A DNA stretch of 64,000 bases, from the NCBI GenBank assembly GCA_902825775.1, contig CADECF010000002.1, positions 310,001 through 374,000 of the forward strand. The letters are read 5' to 3'. The first letter of the stretch is position 1, and every line of letters starts with the position of its first letter. Positions 7,656 to 19,263 of the stretch are shown here, in pieces. The position numbers and the translations under genes are program-made. This stretch comes from an uncultured Lysobacteraceae bacterium (GTDB lineage: Bacteria > Pseudomonadota > Gammaproteobacteria > Xanthomonadales > Xanthomonadaceae). Under the pieces are notes generated by a model that worked only from the letters and a program-made list of their open reading frames with translations, was not told the DNA's origin and did no database searches.

Positions 7656-9086
7656 ATGAAATCCGGCCGACTGCTGCCCCTGATCGTCGCCTGCGCCTTG
7701 TTCATCGAGAACATGGACTCGACCGTGATCTCGACCTCGCTGCCGGCCATCGCCGAAGACCTGGCGACCGATCCCATCGCGCTCAAACTCGCGCTGACTA
7801 CCTACATGCTGGCGCTGGCGGTGTTCATCCCGATCAGCGGCTGGGTCGCCGACCGCTTCGGCGCACGGCCGACCTTCATGACCGCGATCGGCGTGTTCCT
7901 GCTCGGCTCGGTCGCGTGCGCGGCGAGCACGTCGCTGGAGACGATGGTCGCCGCGCGCTTCCTGCAAGGCATGGGCGGCGCGCTGATGGTGCCCGTCGGC
8001 CGGCTGGTGCTGCTGCGCACGGTGCCGAAAAGCGAACTCGTGCAGGCATTGAGCTGGTTGACGATACCGGCGCTGATCGGGCCGGTGGTCGGACCGCCGT
8101 TAGGCGGTTTCATCACGACTTATTTCGACTGGCGTTGGATATTCCTGATCAACCTGCCGATCGGCGTGATGGGCATCCTGCTGGCCAAACGTTTCATCCC
8201 GGATATCCGCGAAACGTCCGTGCCGCTGGATTGGATCGGTTTCCTGCTCACCGGTGTGGGCCTGGCGCTGGCGATGTTCGGATTTTCGACGATGGGCCGG
8301 CATCTGGTTTCCGCGCCGCTGTCGATCGGCGCGCTGGTCGTCGGCGTCGCGGCGCTGATCGCCTACGCATGGCATGCGCGGCGCCATCCGCATCCGCTGC
8401 TGGATCTGGGGTTGTTCCGCCTGGCGACGTATCGCGCCGGCGTGCTCGGCGGCTCGCTGTTCCGGATCGGTGTCGGCGCCACACCGTTCCTACTGCCGCT
8501 GATGCTGCAGCTGGGTTTCGGATTGACGCCGGTGGAGTCGGGCATGCTGACGTTCGTGTCGGCGATCGGCGCGATGTTCATGAAAACGATCGCCGCCAAT
8601 GTGCTCAAGCGCTACGGCTTCCGAAACGTGCTGGTATTCAATGCGCTGGTCGCCTCGGCCATGCTGTGCGGTTTCGGCCTGTTCCGGCCGACAACGCCGC
8701 ATGTTTTCATCATCTGCACCTTGCTGATCAGCGGCTGCTTCCGTTCGCTGCAATTCACCAGCTTGAACGCGATCAGCTACGCGGAAGTCGATCAGCCGAA
8801 GATGGGGCAGGCCAGCAGCCTGGCCGGGATGATGCAGCAGCTGTCGCTGAGCATGGGCGTGGCGATCGCCGGTTATGTGCTGGAGATCGTCGGGCTGGTC
8901 GCGCACCGGCCGGCGACCGACGTGCATAATTTCTATGTCGCGTTCGTAGTGGTCGGACTGCTGTCGGCCAGTTCGGCCTGGATGATGTGGCGGCTGCCGC
9001 GCAATGCCGGCGCGGAGATGGCGGGCCATGCGCAGCCGGGGCAGGAAATCGCGGAGCCGAAAGTCGAGCAGCGGCCGGCGACCTGA
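7656..9086 (+). CDS. MFS drug-efflux transporter, DHA2 (EmrB/QacA) family
   Basis: 476 residues with about 13-14 transmembrane helices. Hallmarks include motif D1 near residue 20 (ENMDSTVISTSLPAIA), motif A between helices 2 and 3 (GWVADRFGARPTF), and motif C (GPVVGPPLGGFI) in helix 5, which marks proton-driven antiporters. The C-terminus is a soluble tail (AEPKVEQRPAT). It probably exports toxic compounds across the inner membrane. No TolC/EmrA partner is adjacent. It follows hslR closely on the same strand. Confidence 0.87.
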   Translation: MKSGRLLPLIVACALFIENMDSTVISTSLPAIAEDLATDPIALKLALTTYMLALAVFIPISGWVADRFGARPTFMTAIGVFLLGSVACAASTSLETMVAARFLQGMGGALMVPVGRLVLLRTVPKSELVQALSWLTIPALIGPVVGPPLGGFITTYFDWRWIFLINLPIGVMGILLAKRFIPDIRETSVPLDWIGFLLTGVGLALAMFGFSTMGRHLVSAPLSIGALVVGVAALIAYAWHARRHPHPLLDLGLFRLATYRAGVLGGSLFRIGVGATPFLLPLMLQLGFGLTPVESGMLTFVSAIGAMFMKTIAANVLKRYGFRNVLVFNALVASAMLCGFGLFRPTTPHVFIICTLLISGCFRSLQFTSLNAISYAEVDQPKMGQASSLAGMMQQLSLSMGVAIAGYVLEIVGLVAHRPATDVHNFYVAFVVVGLLSASSAWMMWRLPRNAGAEMAGHAQPGQEIAEPKVEQRPAT

Positions 9087-9099
9087 TGCTTTGGCTTGT

Positions 9100-9263
9100 G
9101 TAGAGCGGAGCTTGCTCCGCTGCTCTCGGCTTTTTGTAGGAGCGGCTTTAGCCGCGAGCTCTTTTCTTCGGATGGATTTAGCGACATGCGGGCAAGAGCT
9201 CGCGGCTAAAGCCGCTCCCACGAAAAGCCGAAGCCAAGGGCAGCGGAGCAAGCTCCGCTCTAC
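9100..9263. repeat. Nested REP-type inverted repeats (BIME-like)
   Basis: Outer arms GTAGAGCGGAGCTTGCTCCG (9100-9119) and its complement near 9242-9263 enclose a second pair built on GTAGGAGCGGCTTTAGCCGC and its complement. The GTAGGAGCGGC sequence is a well-known extragenic repeat of Xanthomonadaceae and pseudomonads. It sits between the convergent ends of the MFS and katG genes. Confidence 0.8.
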
Positions 9264-9272
9264 AAAATCAAG

Positions 9273-9298
9273 ACGCCGGCGTGCGCCGGCGTTTGATT
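9273..9298. terminator. Bidirectional terminator hairpin
   Basis: ACGCCGGCG and CGCCGGCGT form a perfect 9-bp stem with a 2-base gap. The + strand continues TTTGATTT and the - strand CTTGATTTTG. It lies between two convergent genes and could end katG transcription. Confidence 0.6.
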
Positions 9299-9320
9299 TC
9301 TCGGCTCGGGTTGGGCGCGA

Positions 9321-11528
<2,208 letters not shown>

Positions 11529-11602
11529 TTAGGGAGCGTACGTCCGGGGAGAACGTTTATGAAATTGAATGATGCGAAGTTTTCGATAGGAGAAGGCTAT
11601 CG

Positions 11603-11685
11603 GTAGCCCGGGTGGAGCCGAAGGCGCACACGGGAGCACGACGCGACTTCACCCCGGGTATCGCCTTCGGCTCCACCCGGGCTAC
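11603..11685. repeat. Extragenic inverted repeat (GTAGCCCGGGTGGAGCC type)
   Basis: GTAGCCCGGGTGGAGCCGA (from 11603) pairs with the mirrored arm ending GGCTCCACCCGGGCTAC at 11685, with about 40 bases between. This is a second REP family, different in sequence from those at 3964 and 9100. It lies between the katG start and the DUF937 gene. Confidence 0.7.
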
Positions 11686-11707
11686 GAAGAGCGGAACCCT
11701 CTCGGCG

Positions 11708-12346
11708 TCAGGCGCGGGGCGTGCCACCGAGAATGGACTGGCCGACTTTCATCAGGTCAGAGAGATCGACGTCGCCGTCGCCATCCTTGTCGAGCACGGC
11801 ACCCAACACACCGCCGCCCAGACCGCCGGCTTGCTGGCCGATCTGCTGCTGTTCCTGGCCGAGGATCTGGCCCAGCACCTGCGGCGATGCATCGCCGTTG
11901 CCGGCGGCGGCCGCGCCCTGGCGGTTTTCGAACATGCGCTTGGCCAGATACGCCATCACGATCGGCGCGAGCCAGCGCAGCAGCATGTTCGCCTTATCGC
12001 CACCCAGGCCGGTGGCTTGTCCCAGCGCATGTTGCGCGCGCGGTTCGCGATCGCCGAAGACGTGGCCGAGGATCTGTTGGCCTTGGCCGCCCCCGCCCAG
12101 CACGGCACCGAGCACGCTGCCGATATCCATGCCGGAATGGTCTTTCTGCAACGCGCCGAACAGGGCTTGCGCGCCTTGGGGCTGGCTGGCGTTGCGGCCC
12201 AGCGCGCCCATCAGCAGCGGCAGCGCGGCGCCGACCGCGGCATTGGCTTGCGAGGGTTCGATGCCCAATTGCTGGGCGATCTGTTGCAGGGGCGCGCCCT
12301 GCAATTGCGACGCGAGGTCATGGGTGAGGGAGGTCTGGGCGTTCAT
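11708..12346 (-). CDS. DUF937 domain protein
   Basis: 212 residues. The N-terminal DUF937 domain is clear: LAQQLGIEPSQANAAVGAALPLLMGALGRNA. The C-terminus ends with an acidic calcium-binding-like loop, DKDGDGDVDLSDLMKVG, then SILGG, as in the YidB-like members. A glycine- and glutamine-rich linker joins the two parts. Function is unknown; members are abundant cytoplasmic or periplasmic proteins. Confidence 0.85.
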   Translation of the reverse strand: MNAQTSLTHDLASQLQGAPLQQIAQQLGIEPSQANAAVGAALPLLMGALGRNASQPQGAQALFGALQKDHSGMDIGSVLGAVLGGGGQGQQILGHVFGDREPRAQHALGQATGLGGDKANMLLRWLAPIVMAYLAKRMFENRQGAAAAGNGDASPQVLGQILGQEQQQIGQQAGGLGGGVLGAVLDKDGDGDVDLSDLMKVGQSILGGTPRA

Positions 12347-12396
12347 GGCGGTGCTCGCTCGCGGGGTGTGGAACTAGCACGGTAGGCTCGCGATTG

Positions 12397-13107
12397 TTAC
12401 GAAATCGCCAAGGCCGGCGCTTTTTCCGCCATCGCCGCGCGGCGGAACAGCCATATCGCCAGCATGCCGTTGATCAGGAAGACGAACACCAGGTACAGCG
12501 TGAAGCTGTCCAGGAAGTCGAACCAATCCACGCCGGTGTAGTTGCCCAGCAAACGGCCCAGCGTGCGCAGCGCGTTGAGCGTGAAGGCGACGGAAGCCAG
12601 CCGCAGCCAGCCCGGGCCCGCTTTCCAAGTGGCGATCGCGAAACACGTCCAGGCGACGAGCCCCGACAGCATCAGCGGGAAATAGATCGCACTGGTGAGA
12701 GACCCCCAGAATTCGTGCCGCTGGGCGAGAACGCCGTGCAACGCCGGTTCGGCGGCGTAGGCATTCGCCCATTGCTGGCTGACCATCACGAAATCCAGGC
12801 CGCGGTGCAACAATTCGAACACGACGAAGAACATGGTGAAGGTGAAACCGAGCAATGCCGCCAGCGGCGCCTTGGCGAAACGGTCGAGTGCGATCACCGC
12901 ATACGTCACGGCCAGAGCGACGATGCCGAATAGCACCGCCAGCGCACGGGTGCGGTCCAGCCAGCCCAGGCGCACGGCGAAATCCTCGGCCGCCGCCTGC
13001 GTTTCCGGAAACCAGAAGATGAAGCACAGCGCCTGGAAAATCTGCGCGGCGACGAATACGCACAGGCCGGTGCCGGCGAGGCGGTAGTGTCTGGCGGTCG
13101 GTTGCAT
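12397..13107 (-). CDS. Multipass membrane protein of unknown function
   Basis: 236 residues from ATG 13107, with a GGGAGAA site eight bases upstream. Six or seven hydrophobic helices are visible (for example LAGTGLCVFVAAQIFQALCFIF, ALAVLFGIVALAVTYAVI and LYLVFVFLINGMLAIWLF). It resembles DUF4386-type membrane proteins in layout but I cannot fix the family. A cytoplasmic C-terminus is likely. Confidence 0.65.
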   Translation of the reverse strand: MQPTARHYRLAGTGLCVFVAAQIFQALCFIFWFPETQAAAEDFAVRLGWLDRTRALAVLFGIVALAVTYAVIALDRFAKAPLAALLGFTFTMFFVVFELLHRGLDFVMVSQQWANAYAAEPALHGVLAQRHEFWGSLTSAIYFPLMLSGLVAWTCFAIATWKAGPGWLRLASVAFTLNALRTLGRLLGNYTGVDWFDFLDSFTLYLVFVFLINGMLAIWLFRRAAMAEKAPALAIS

Positions 13108-13410
13108 CGTTGTTCTCCCGGTGGATGCGAAGTATCGGATGTCGGTTCTGATCGGCAGCGATCGGCTTCGATTGGCTGCGGCGGCGAAAGTTCAGCGTTC
13201 GTAGATACGATGCGGATCGGGCATGGCGCAAATCCCCGTTTGGTCCCTTTTTTCAAAGGGGGAGTTCCGGGAATGGCCCCGATCGTCGCAATCTGCAGTT
13301 CTCGGCCTTCGAAAAAAGGGGCGCTGCGAACTGCTGTTCTCCCTCCTTTGAAAAAGGAGGGTTGGGGAGGATTTACGCCATGTTCGACAGAGCGTCGTAA
13401 CCGGCGCGGA
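13108..13410. repeat. Intergenic region with a CTCCTTTG-type inverted repeat
   Basis: No gene is supported in this 303-base gap. It holds CCCTTTTTTCAAAGGGGGAG (13245-13264) and the roughly inverted CTCCCTCCTTTGAAAAAGG (from 13339), followed by GGGTTGGGGAGGATTT. This GGAGGGTTGGGGAGG sequence is a familiar extragenic repeat in Xanthomonadaceae. Its hairpin may terminate mutS transcription. Confidence 0.55.
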
Positions 13411-16035
13411 TCACTGCAACGCTTTCAAACGGTACAGCGCTTCCAAGGCTTGTTTCGGGGTCAGCTCGTCGGGCTCGATCGAAGCCAACGCATCGAGCGC
13501 GGCGGAGGCGGGCGCGAACAAGCCGATCTGCTGCGGCATATCCAATGCGGCCGGTGCCATCGACGGCTTAGGCGAGTCGCCGCGTTGCTCCAACTCGGCC
13601 AGGCGTCCGCGCGCTTGCCGCACCACCGACTTGGGCAGGCCGGCGAGCGCGGCGACCTGCAGGCCGAAACTGCGGTCGGCCGGGCCGTCCTTCACCGCGT
13701 GCATGAAGACGAGCGTATCGGCGCCGCTGGGGTCGTGATGTTCGACCGCATCCAGATGCACATTGGCGATGCCGCTATTGGGTTCGGCGAGCGCGGTCAG
13801 TTCGAAATAATGCGTGGCGAACAAGGTGTAGCAGCGATTGACGCCGGCCAGATGCCGCGCGACCGCATCGGCCAGCGCCAGACCGTCGTAGGTCGACGTG
13901 CCGCGGCCGATCTCGTCCATCAGCACCAGCGATTGTTCGGTGGCGTGATGCAGGATGTAGCTGGTTTCGGCCATTTCCACCATGAAAGTGGATTGCCCGC
14001 GCGCCAGGTCGTCGCCGGCGCCGATGCGGGTGAGGATGCGGTCGATCGGGCCGATCGACGCGCGCGCCGCCGGCACGAAACTGCCGATATGCGCCAACAG
14101 CACGATCAGCGCGTTCTGGCGCATATACGTCGACTTGCCGCCCATGTTGGGGCCGGTGATCACCAGCATGCGGCGTCCGCTTTCGCCGGTAACGCCGTCG
14201 AACGAAAGATCGTTGGGGGTGAACGGTTCGTCGCGAACGGCTTCGACGACCGGATGGCGTCCGCGTTCGATCCGCAGGCCCGGTTCGTCGTGCAATTGCG
14301 GCGCCGACCAGTCGAGCTGCTGCGCGCGTTCGGCGAAGCAGGCCAGGGCATCGAGTTCGCTCAGCGCGGCGGCGCAACGTTTCAGCGGTTCCAGGCGCGC
14401 GTTCAAGGCGTCCAGCAGTCCGTCGTAAAGCAGTTTTTCGCGCGACAGAGAGCGTTCGCGCGCCGACAGCACCTTGTCTTCGAAGGCTTTCAGTTCTTCG
14501 GTGATATAGCGTTCGGCGCCGGTCAGCGTCTGCCGCCGGGTGTAGTGCGTCGGCGCGCGCGCGGCCTGGCCCTTGCTGATCTCGATGTAATAGCCGTGCA
14601 TGCGGTTGTAGCCGACTTTCAGCGTGGCGATGCCGCTGGCTTCGCGTTCGCGCGCTTCGAGGTCGATCAGGAACTGGTCGGCGTGGGTGGAAAGCGTGCG
14701 CAGCTCGTCGAGCTCGGCGTCGTAGCCTTCGGCGAAGATGCCCCCGTCGCGCGCCAGCACCGGCGGCTGTTCGACCAGGGCCTGCGCCAGCAGCTCGGCT
14801 TCGGCCTGGTGCTCGCCGAGTTCGGCGAACAAGGCCTGCAGCCGCGGCGAATCGAGCGGAGCGAGCAGGCTGCGCAACGCCGGCAGCATGCCCAGGCCGT
14901 CGCGCAGCGTGCTCAGGTCGCGCGGCCGCGCCGAGCGCAATGCGATGCGCGACAGGATGCGTTCGAGATCGCCGAGCGCGTGGAAGTGTTCGCGCAGCGT
15001 TCTCTCCGCGCCCCGATCGATCAGGGTGGCGACCGCTTGATGGCGCTCGCCGAGGATGCGGCGGTCGCGCAACGGCCGATGCAGCCAGCGTCGCAACAGG
15101 CGGCCGCCCATCGGCGTGATCGTCGAGTCGAGCACGCCCAGCAAGGTGTGGCGGGTGTCGCCGTCGACCCGCGTATCCAGTTCCAGGTGCCGGCGCGTGG
15201 CGGCGTTCATCGCGATCGCGCCGTCGCTCGCTTCGATCGCGATCGCGGTCAGATGCGGCAGGCGCTGCTTCTGGGTTTCTTCGACGTAGCCGAGCAGGGC
15301 GCTGGCTGCGGCGATCGCCAGCGGCTTGTCTTCCAATCCGAAGCCGGACAAATCGTGCAGGCCGAAGAACTGCAGCAGCTGGCGGCGGCCGTTGTCGGCA
15401 TCGAACAGCCACGGCGCGCGACGGCGCAGGCCGCTGCGCTCGGCGACGAAGGCGGGCCAGCCGTCTTCGTCCGGCAGCAGCAGTTCGGCCGGTTCAAGGC
15501 GCGATAGTTCCGCTTCCAGCGCATCGTCGCCGGCTACTTCGTTGGCCAGGAAGCGGCCGCCGGCCAAGTCCGCCCAGGCCAGCCCATAACCTTGCTTATT
15601 GCGCGACAACGCAAGCAACAGCGTGTCGCGGCGTTCGCTCAGCAGCGCTTCGTCGGTCACCGTTCCGGGGGTGACGATGCGCACCACTTTGCGTTCGACC
15701 AGGCCTTTGCTGGCCGCCGGGTCGCCGATCTGTTCGCATATCGCGACCGACTCGCCCAGCGCCACCAGTCGCGCCAGATAACCTTCTGCGGCATGGTGCG
15801 GCACACCGGCCATCGGGATCGGCTGGCCGGCGGAATTGCCGCGCTGGGTCAGGGTGATATCCAACAAGCGCGCTGCTTTGCGCGCGTCGTCGTAGAACAG
15901 CTCGTAGAAATCGCCCATGCGGAAGAACACCAGCACATCGGGGTGTTCGGCCTTCGCCGCGAAGAACTGCTTCATCAGCGGGGTGTGATCCGTCTTACCT
16001 GCGGATTTTGAGGTGTTTTCAGTAATATCAGTCAT
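13411..16035 (-). CDS. mutS: DNA mismatch repair protein MutS
   Basis: 874 residues, full length. The N-terminal mismatch-binding domain has the Phe-x-Glu wedge in [20 protein letters not shown]. The ATPase carries Walker [14 protein letters not shown], Walker [14 protein letters not shown] and the FATHYFELT loop. It recognises mispairs and recruits MutL. The start ATG at 16035 is preceded directly by an in-frame TAA and lacks a Shine-Dalgarno sequence. The native upstream region seems to have been replaced by the element whose recombinase gene begins 178 bases away, reading outward. Confidence 0.97.
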   Translation of the reverse strand: MTDITENTSKSAGKTDHTPLMKQFFAAKAEHPDVLVFFRMGDFYELFYDDARKAARLLDITLTQRGNSAGQPIPMAGVPHHAAEGYLARLVALGESVAICEQIGDPAASKGLVERKVVRIVTPGTVTDEALLSERRDTLLLALSRNKQGYGLAWADLAGGRFLANEVAGDDALEAELSRLEPAELLLPDEDGWPAFVAERSGLRRRAPWLFDADNGRRQLLQFFGLHDLSGFGLEDKPLAIAAASALLGYVEETQKQRLPHLTAIAIEASDGAIAMNAATRRHLELDTRVDGDTRHTLLGVLDSTITPMGGRLLRRWLHRPLRDRRILGERHQAVATLIDRGAERTLREHFHALGDLERILSRIALRSARPRDLSTLRDGLGMLPALRSLLAPLDSPRLQALFAELGEHQAEAELLAQALVEQPPVLARDGGIFAEGYDAELDELRTLSTHADQFLIDLEAREREASGIATLKVGYNRMHGYYIEISKGQAARAPTHYTRRQTLTGAERYITEELKAFEDKVLSARERSLSREKLLYDGLLDALNARLEPLKRCAAALSELDALACFAERAQQLDWSAPQLHDEPGLRIERGRHPVVEAVRDEPFTPNDLSFDGVTGESGRRMLVITGPNMGGKSTYMRQNALIVLLAHIGSFVPAARASIGPIDRILTRIGAGDDLARGQSTFMVEMAETSYILHHATEQSLVLMDEIGRGTSTYDGLALADAVARHLAGVNRCYTLFATHYFELTALAEPNSGIANVHLDAVEHHDPSGADTLVFMHAVKDGPADRSFGLQVAALAGLPKSVVRQARGRLAELEQRGDSPKPSMAPAALDMPQQIGLFAPASAALDALASIEPDELTPKQALEALYRLKALQ

Positions 16036-16105
16036 TTAGCGCAGTTCAAAGGGTGTGCAAGTGGATGCGAGTGAAAGGGTCTGGAAGCCATTGGAAGCTG
16101 CAATA

Positions 16106-16198
16106 GTAGCCATGCGGTAGCCATATCCCTGCAAGCACCCAAAAGGTGGCAGAATTTGGCTACCGGCGCGGGGCGTGGCGCTGGAGCGGTAGCCAAAT
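16106..16198. promoter_or_regulatory. Four GTAGCCA repeats, probable recombinase arm sites or operator
   Basis: GTAGCCAT occurs at about 16106 and 16117 in direct orientation. ATTTGGCTACCG (16154-16165) and CGGTAGCCAAAT (16187-16198) form a perfect 12-bp inverted repeat. The cluster fills the gap between mutS and the recombinase gene, where arm-type sites of a tyrosine recombinase or an autoregulatory operator would be expected. The attachment core itself is not identified. Confidence 0.6.
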
Positions 16199-16213
16199 CT
16201 GGGAGTAGGGTCC

Positions 16214-17926
16214 ATGGCACTGAAGCTCAAATTCACAGAAGAACAGTTGCGACAGCTTCGCAGCACCATGCAACTGAAGCTAGACAAGAAGGGTGAGCCC
16301 GTCCTTGACCGCAGAGGGTTCGCAACCTTGGAGGCCAGTAAGGACTCGACGCCCTGGCGCTTTCTGGATGCCTCGCCGGGATCCCCGACCGGGTTCGGGG
16401 TCTACGTCGGGAAGACCAAGGCCTCCTATGAGGTCCAGCGGAAGGTCAAAGGCCGGGTCATGCGCTTTGTTGTTGGCAATACCCAGGACCTGACCTTAGA
16501 CCAGGCTCAACTGCTGGCCCACCGCAAGCTGCAGGACACCAAAGAAACGGGCTCGCATCCCAAGGTCAATGCCAAGGCCGAGTTGTCGGTAGAGGCTACG
16601 CGCCACCTGACGGTCAATGGCGCCATCCAGCTTTACTACGACATGCTTGCTCGGCGGACACCACCGGCCGCAGAGGGCACCCTCAAGATGCTCAACAACT
16701 CCATGGCGCGCCTGGAGCGTCCAGAAGTCGGGTTAGGTCATAAGGAAATTCGACATATCACGGAAGAGGATGTGATCAAGGCATTTGAAGCAACACGTCT
16801 TTCCGCTGCGCTCCAGTCCAACCGCCTCACAGATCCGATCAAGCTCTATATGAAGAGCGTGAAACGGGTCGACTTGACCAAGGACGAACTTGACAAGCTG
16901 GGGGTCAAGAGCGAGGCGATGCGAGTGCGGATCCGCGCAGCCGGAGTCAGTGCAGCCGAGCAAACTTTTGCGACCGCTGCGCGGGCCGTGCGCTACGCGA
17001 TCGAAAAGGAAGCGCGCCAGGCCAAAAAGGCCGGGCGACAGCCGTTGCTCATGGGCAATGATTTCCATGTGCTATGGGAAGAAGGTCGCATGCGCGATGG
17101 CAAGGCCCTGCACAACTATTACGAAAAGGCTCGGGTCCGTAATCCCCTTGGCACGGCTGACAACACCCTAGGTAAAGCGATTGAATACTTGTGGGGTCGG
17201 CGCATAGCCCAGAAGGGGCAGAACGAAAGTGGGGTTTACTACCTGCTGACCACCTTATTCCTTGGCGCGCGGCGGAATGAAACCGCACCCTTAGCCTGGT
17301 TCGATCGCGTGCCCGAAGACGAGCTCGAAACAACCTCCTGGGTCTGGCTGGATGACATGGACCCAAAGGCTAAGCGCGAAGGCAGGGCATCAATCAATCC
17401 CTTGACCAAGAAGTCTGGGCCACAGGTGTTCTTTGCCATGACGAAGAACCGGCGCGACCACAACATGCCGCTGGGTCCGTTTTCGATTCAGCTCATGAAG
17501 CACCGTTTTGAGCGCCGGCTCCACCCCGATGATACGCGTGCACAATGGGTTTACCCGGCTCGCAGTGAGCGTGCTCTGCACGGGCACTACAAGGACAGCA
17601 AAGCGATCATGAAGGGTTTGGGTAAACAGTTGCCAGTGGAGTTCGGCCCCACGCCCCACGACCTGCGCCGAACGCTGGGCCGCTACGCGGGCAAGCTCCA
17701 GATCCCCGACCGCATCGCCAGCCGGTTGTTCAACCATTTGCCTCCGAAGACCGAAGACGCTGATGAGGGTTCCAAATCGACGATGCGCTACCAGGAGCCC
17801 GAGTGGGATGAACTGCAAGATGCTCTGTCGCGGGTAGAACAACTCATGGCCTCCAGCGCGCCTTCGTTCTACAACGAACTCAAGCCCGTTGACTGGCCGC
17901 TATTGCCACCGGTTGCGCACAAGTAG
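16214..17926 (+). CDS. Tyrosine site-specific recombinase (integrase)
   Basis: 570 residues. An N-terminal DUF4102-like arm-binding region (WRFLDASPGSPTGFGVYVGK) precedes a core-binding domain and a C-terminal catalytic domain. Catalytic residues can be placed: Arg I in LGARRNETAPLAW, the HxxR box in PHDLRRTLGRYA, a His in SRLFNHLPP, and a candidate nucleophile Tyr in KSTMRYQEPEW. It is larger than the usual 400-residue integrase because of inserts in the core-binding and catalytic domains. It presumably inserted the element beside mutS. No excisionase of the AlpA type is seen next to it, though the following gene has a helix-turn-helix. Confidence 0.88.
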   Translation: MALKLKFTEEQLRQLRSTMQLKLDKKGEPVLDRRGFATLEASKDSTPWRFLDASPGSPTGFGVYVGKTKASYEVQRKVKGRVMRFVVGNTQDLTLDQAQLLAHRKLQDTKETGSHPKVNAKAELSVEATRHLTVNGAIQLYYDMLARRTPPAAEGTLKMLNNSMARLERPEVGLGHKEIRHITEEDVIKAFEATRLSAALQSNRLTDPIKLYMKSVKRVDLTKDELDKLGVKSEAMRVRIRAAGVSAAEQTFATAARAVRYAIEKEARQAKKAGRQPLLMGNDFHVLWEEGRMRDGKALHNYYEKARVRNPLGTADNTLGKAIEYLWGRRIAQKGQNESGVYYLLTTLFLGARRNETAPLAWFDRVPEDELETTSWVWLDDMDPKAKREGRASINPLTKKSGPQVFFAMTKNRRDHNMPLGPFSIQLMKHRFERRLHPDDTRAQWVYPARSERALHGHYKDSKAIMKGLGKQLPVEFGPTPHDLRRTLGRYAGKLQIPDRIASRLFNHLPPKTEDADEGSKSTMRYQEPEWDELQDALSRVEQLMASSAPSFYNELKPVDWPLLPPVAHK

Positions 17927-17946
17927 TCCCCGGATACACTGGACCC

Positions 17947-18732
17947 ATGGATGGGTCCTTTCCCCTGCAGCGCGATCCTGAACTGGCGTCTCCGGCGCCA
18001 GATGTGGCGGGGTGGAAACAGGAAATCGCCGATGCTCGCCAAGGGTTGCGTGCCAAAGTCAGCACGAAGGCTGCGGCCTACTACCTCGATGTCCACTACA
18101 CCACGCTGCGCGAATGGGTGCGCGAGGGGCGGGGACCTGAGCCGATCAAAAATCCAGGGCGCCCCGGCACCACCGCGCTCAATCAGCACCTGAGTTTCAC
18201 TCTCGCCTCATTAGATGCTTTCGTGCAATCGCGAAGCGGTGAGGTCATCACCCGGGGCAAGCGCACGGATGCCGAAACCGTCCGGCGGGAAGCCGAACGC
18301 ATCCAGGCCACCATCGAGCTCAAGGCCGCCGAGGATGCGCTGGCCAAGGCCCGTGAACGAGCCAAGCGCGTGGGCGCGCTGGGTTTCAGCACGCTGAGCG
18401 ACGCGGCCGAAACCCATCCCTGGGCACGAGTCGACGGCAAGATCGTGGGCCACTTGTGGACCGTGGACGATGCCGCCTTTGCCGCCCTTGATCTGGATGC
18501 GGTGTTCGAGGGGACCCTGGAGCAGGCCCTGATGGAACCTTGGAGCGACAATCAGTTCCGGTGGCCCTTCGACAATGCGCTGACAGGTGTGCTCGATCAG
18601 GTGGCGGGGCGGATGGACGCCGCTCGCAATCGCCAGCGTGAACTCGATGCCACCACGCAAGAGCGTCGACTGCTGAGCGCAACCGGGGCGGCAAGTGCGG
18701 TGACCAAAGCGGATGACAGCGATCGGTTGTAG
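17947..18732 (+). CDS. Helix-turn-helix DNA-binding protein with coiled coil
   Basis: 261 residues, starting 20 bases after the integrase stop. Residues 35-60 (VSTKAAAYYLDVHYTTLREWVREGRGPEP) form a helix-turn-helix of the AlpA/MerR-excisionase type. A charged helical stretch (AETVRREAERIQATIELKAAEDALAKARERA) then predicts a coiled coil, and a C-terminal domain follows. It lies directly before the iteron cluster, so it may act as excision factor, repressor or origin-binding partner. These roles are inferred from position; no family is recognised. Confidence 0.7.
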   Translation: MDGSFPLQRDPELASPAPDVAGWKQEIADARQGLRAKVSTKAAAYYLDVHYTTLREWVREGRGPEPIKNPGRPGTTALNQHLSFTLASLDAFVQSRSGEVITRGKRTDAETVRREAERIQATIELKAAEDALAKARERAKRVGALGFSTLSDAAETHPWARVDGKIVGHLWTVDDAAFAALDLDAVFEGTLEQALMEPWSDNQFRWPFDNALTGVLDQVAGRMDAARNRQRELDATTQERRLLSATGAASAVTKADDSDRL

Positions 18733-18780
18733 TCGCTGTTATTGCAGTTCTGGCAGCAACCTTACAAATGCGCATGAATT

Positions 18781-19113
18781 CTGCTGGTCTTCCTGTTTTG
18801 CATGAAGACCAGCAGGAAGACCAGCACCCAAAGCCAGCACCCCAAGCTATTGAATCTCCAGACCAAATTTTCAATTTGATCGCTTTGCTGGTCTGCTGGC
18901 CTTCGTTTCCGACTCCTACGTAACACCACAGACAAGTGCCCTTTTTAACAACAGGGGTCTTTGGAATTTTTGCAAACATGAAACATAAGACCAGCAGACC
19001 AGCAGCAGACTAAAAAAGAATAAGTTTCCTGATTGATTCAATCAGTTGAGCCTGCTGGTCTTCCCTGCTGGTCTTCCTGCTGGTCTTTGTGCAAGTGATC
19101 GGAAGACCAGCAG
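18781..19113. other. Candidate replication origin with iterons
   Basis: About eleven copies of GAAGACCAGCAG, exact or with one or two changes, lie here in both orientations: for example 18781-18792 (inverted), 18804-18815, 18816-18826, 18893-18904 (inverted), 18986-19005 (two overlapping), 19052-19087 (three inverted in tandem) and 19102-19113. A perfect 17-base palindrome (CTGATTGA T TCAATCAG, 19029-19045) and AT-rich stretches lie among them, and a DnaA-box-like TGTGGATAT is at 19222-19230. The cluster is upstream of the primase-helicase gene, the layout of an iteron-controlled origin. No gene is supported in 18733-19263. Confidence 0.7.
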
Positions 19114-19195
19114 CACCCTGTTCCGTCGAAAGCGTGATCGCTGGCACGACGTGAAACTATTTTTTCAATCCTCTCAATAGTGTAAGGCCGAGCCC

Positions 19196-19230
19196 TTGAC
19201 GGATCTTCGGCCTGGGCTATTTGTGGATAT
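19196..19230 (+). promoter_or_regulatory. Promoter-like site before the RHH/primase operon
   Basis: TTGACG, 16 bases, TATTTG lies 60 bases upstream of the RHH gene and overlaps a DnaA-box-like TGTGGATAT. It resembles the element's other TTGAC promoters in spacing but lacks their ACGT end, so membership is uncertain. Confidence 0.45.
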
Positions 19231-19263
19231 GTATTGCGGATGCACCACATTTGGAGGATGGAA

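Noticed and set aside
13087..15507. 806-codon open frame on the + strand opposite mutS
   Set aside because: It is a GC-driven shadow of mutS; the translation is Arg/Gln/Ala-rich without domain, and mutS on the other strand is certain.
18781..19113. CRISPR array reading of the GAAGACCAGCAG repeats
   Set aside because: Copies are short, in both orientations and at irregular spacing, with no spacer-length units and no cas genes; iterons fit better.
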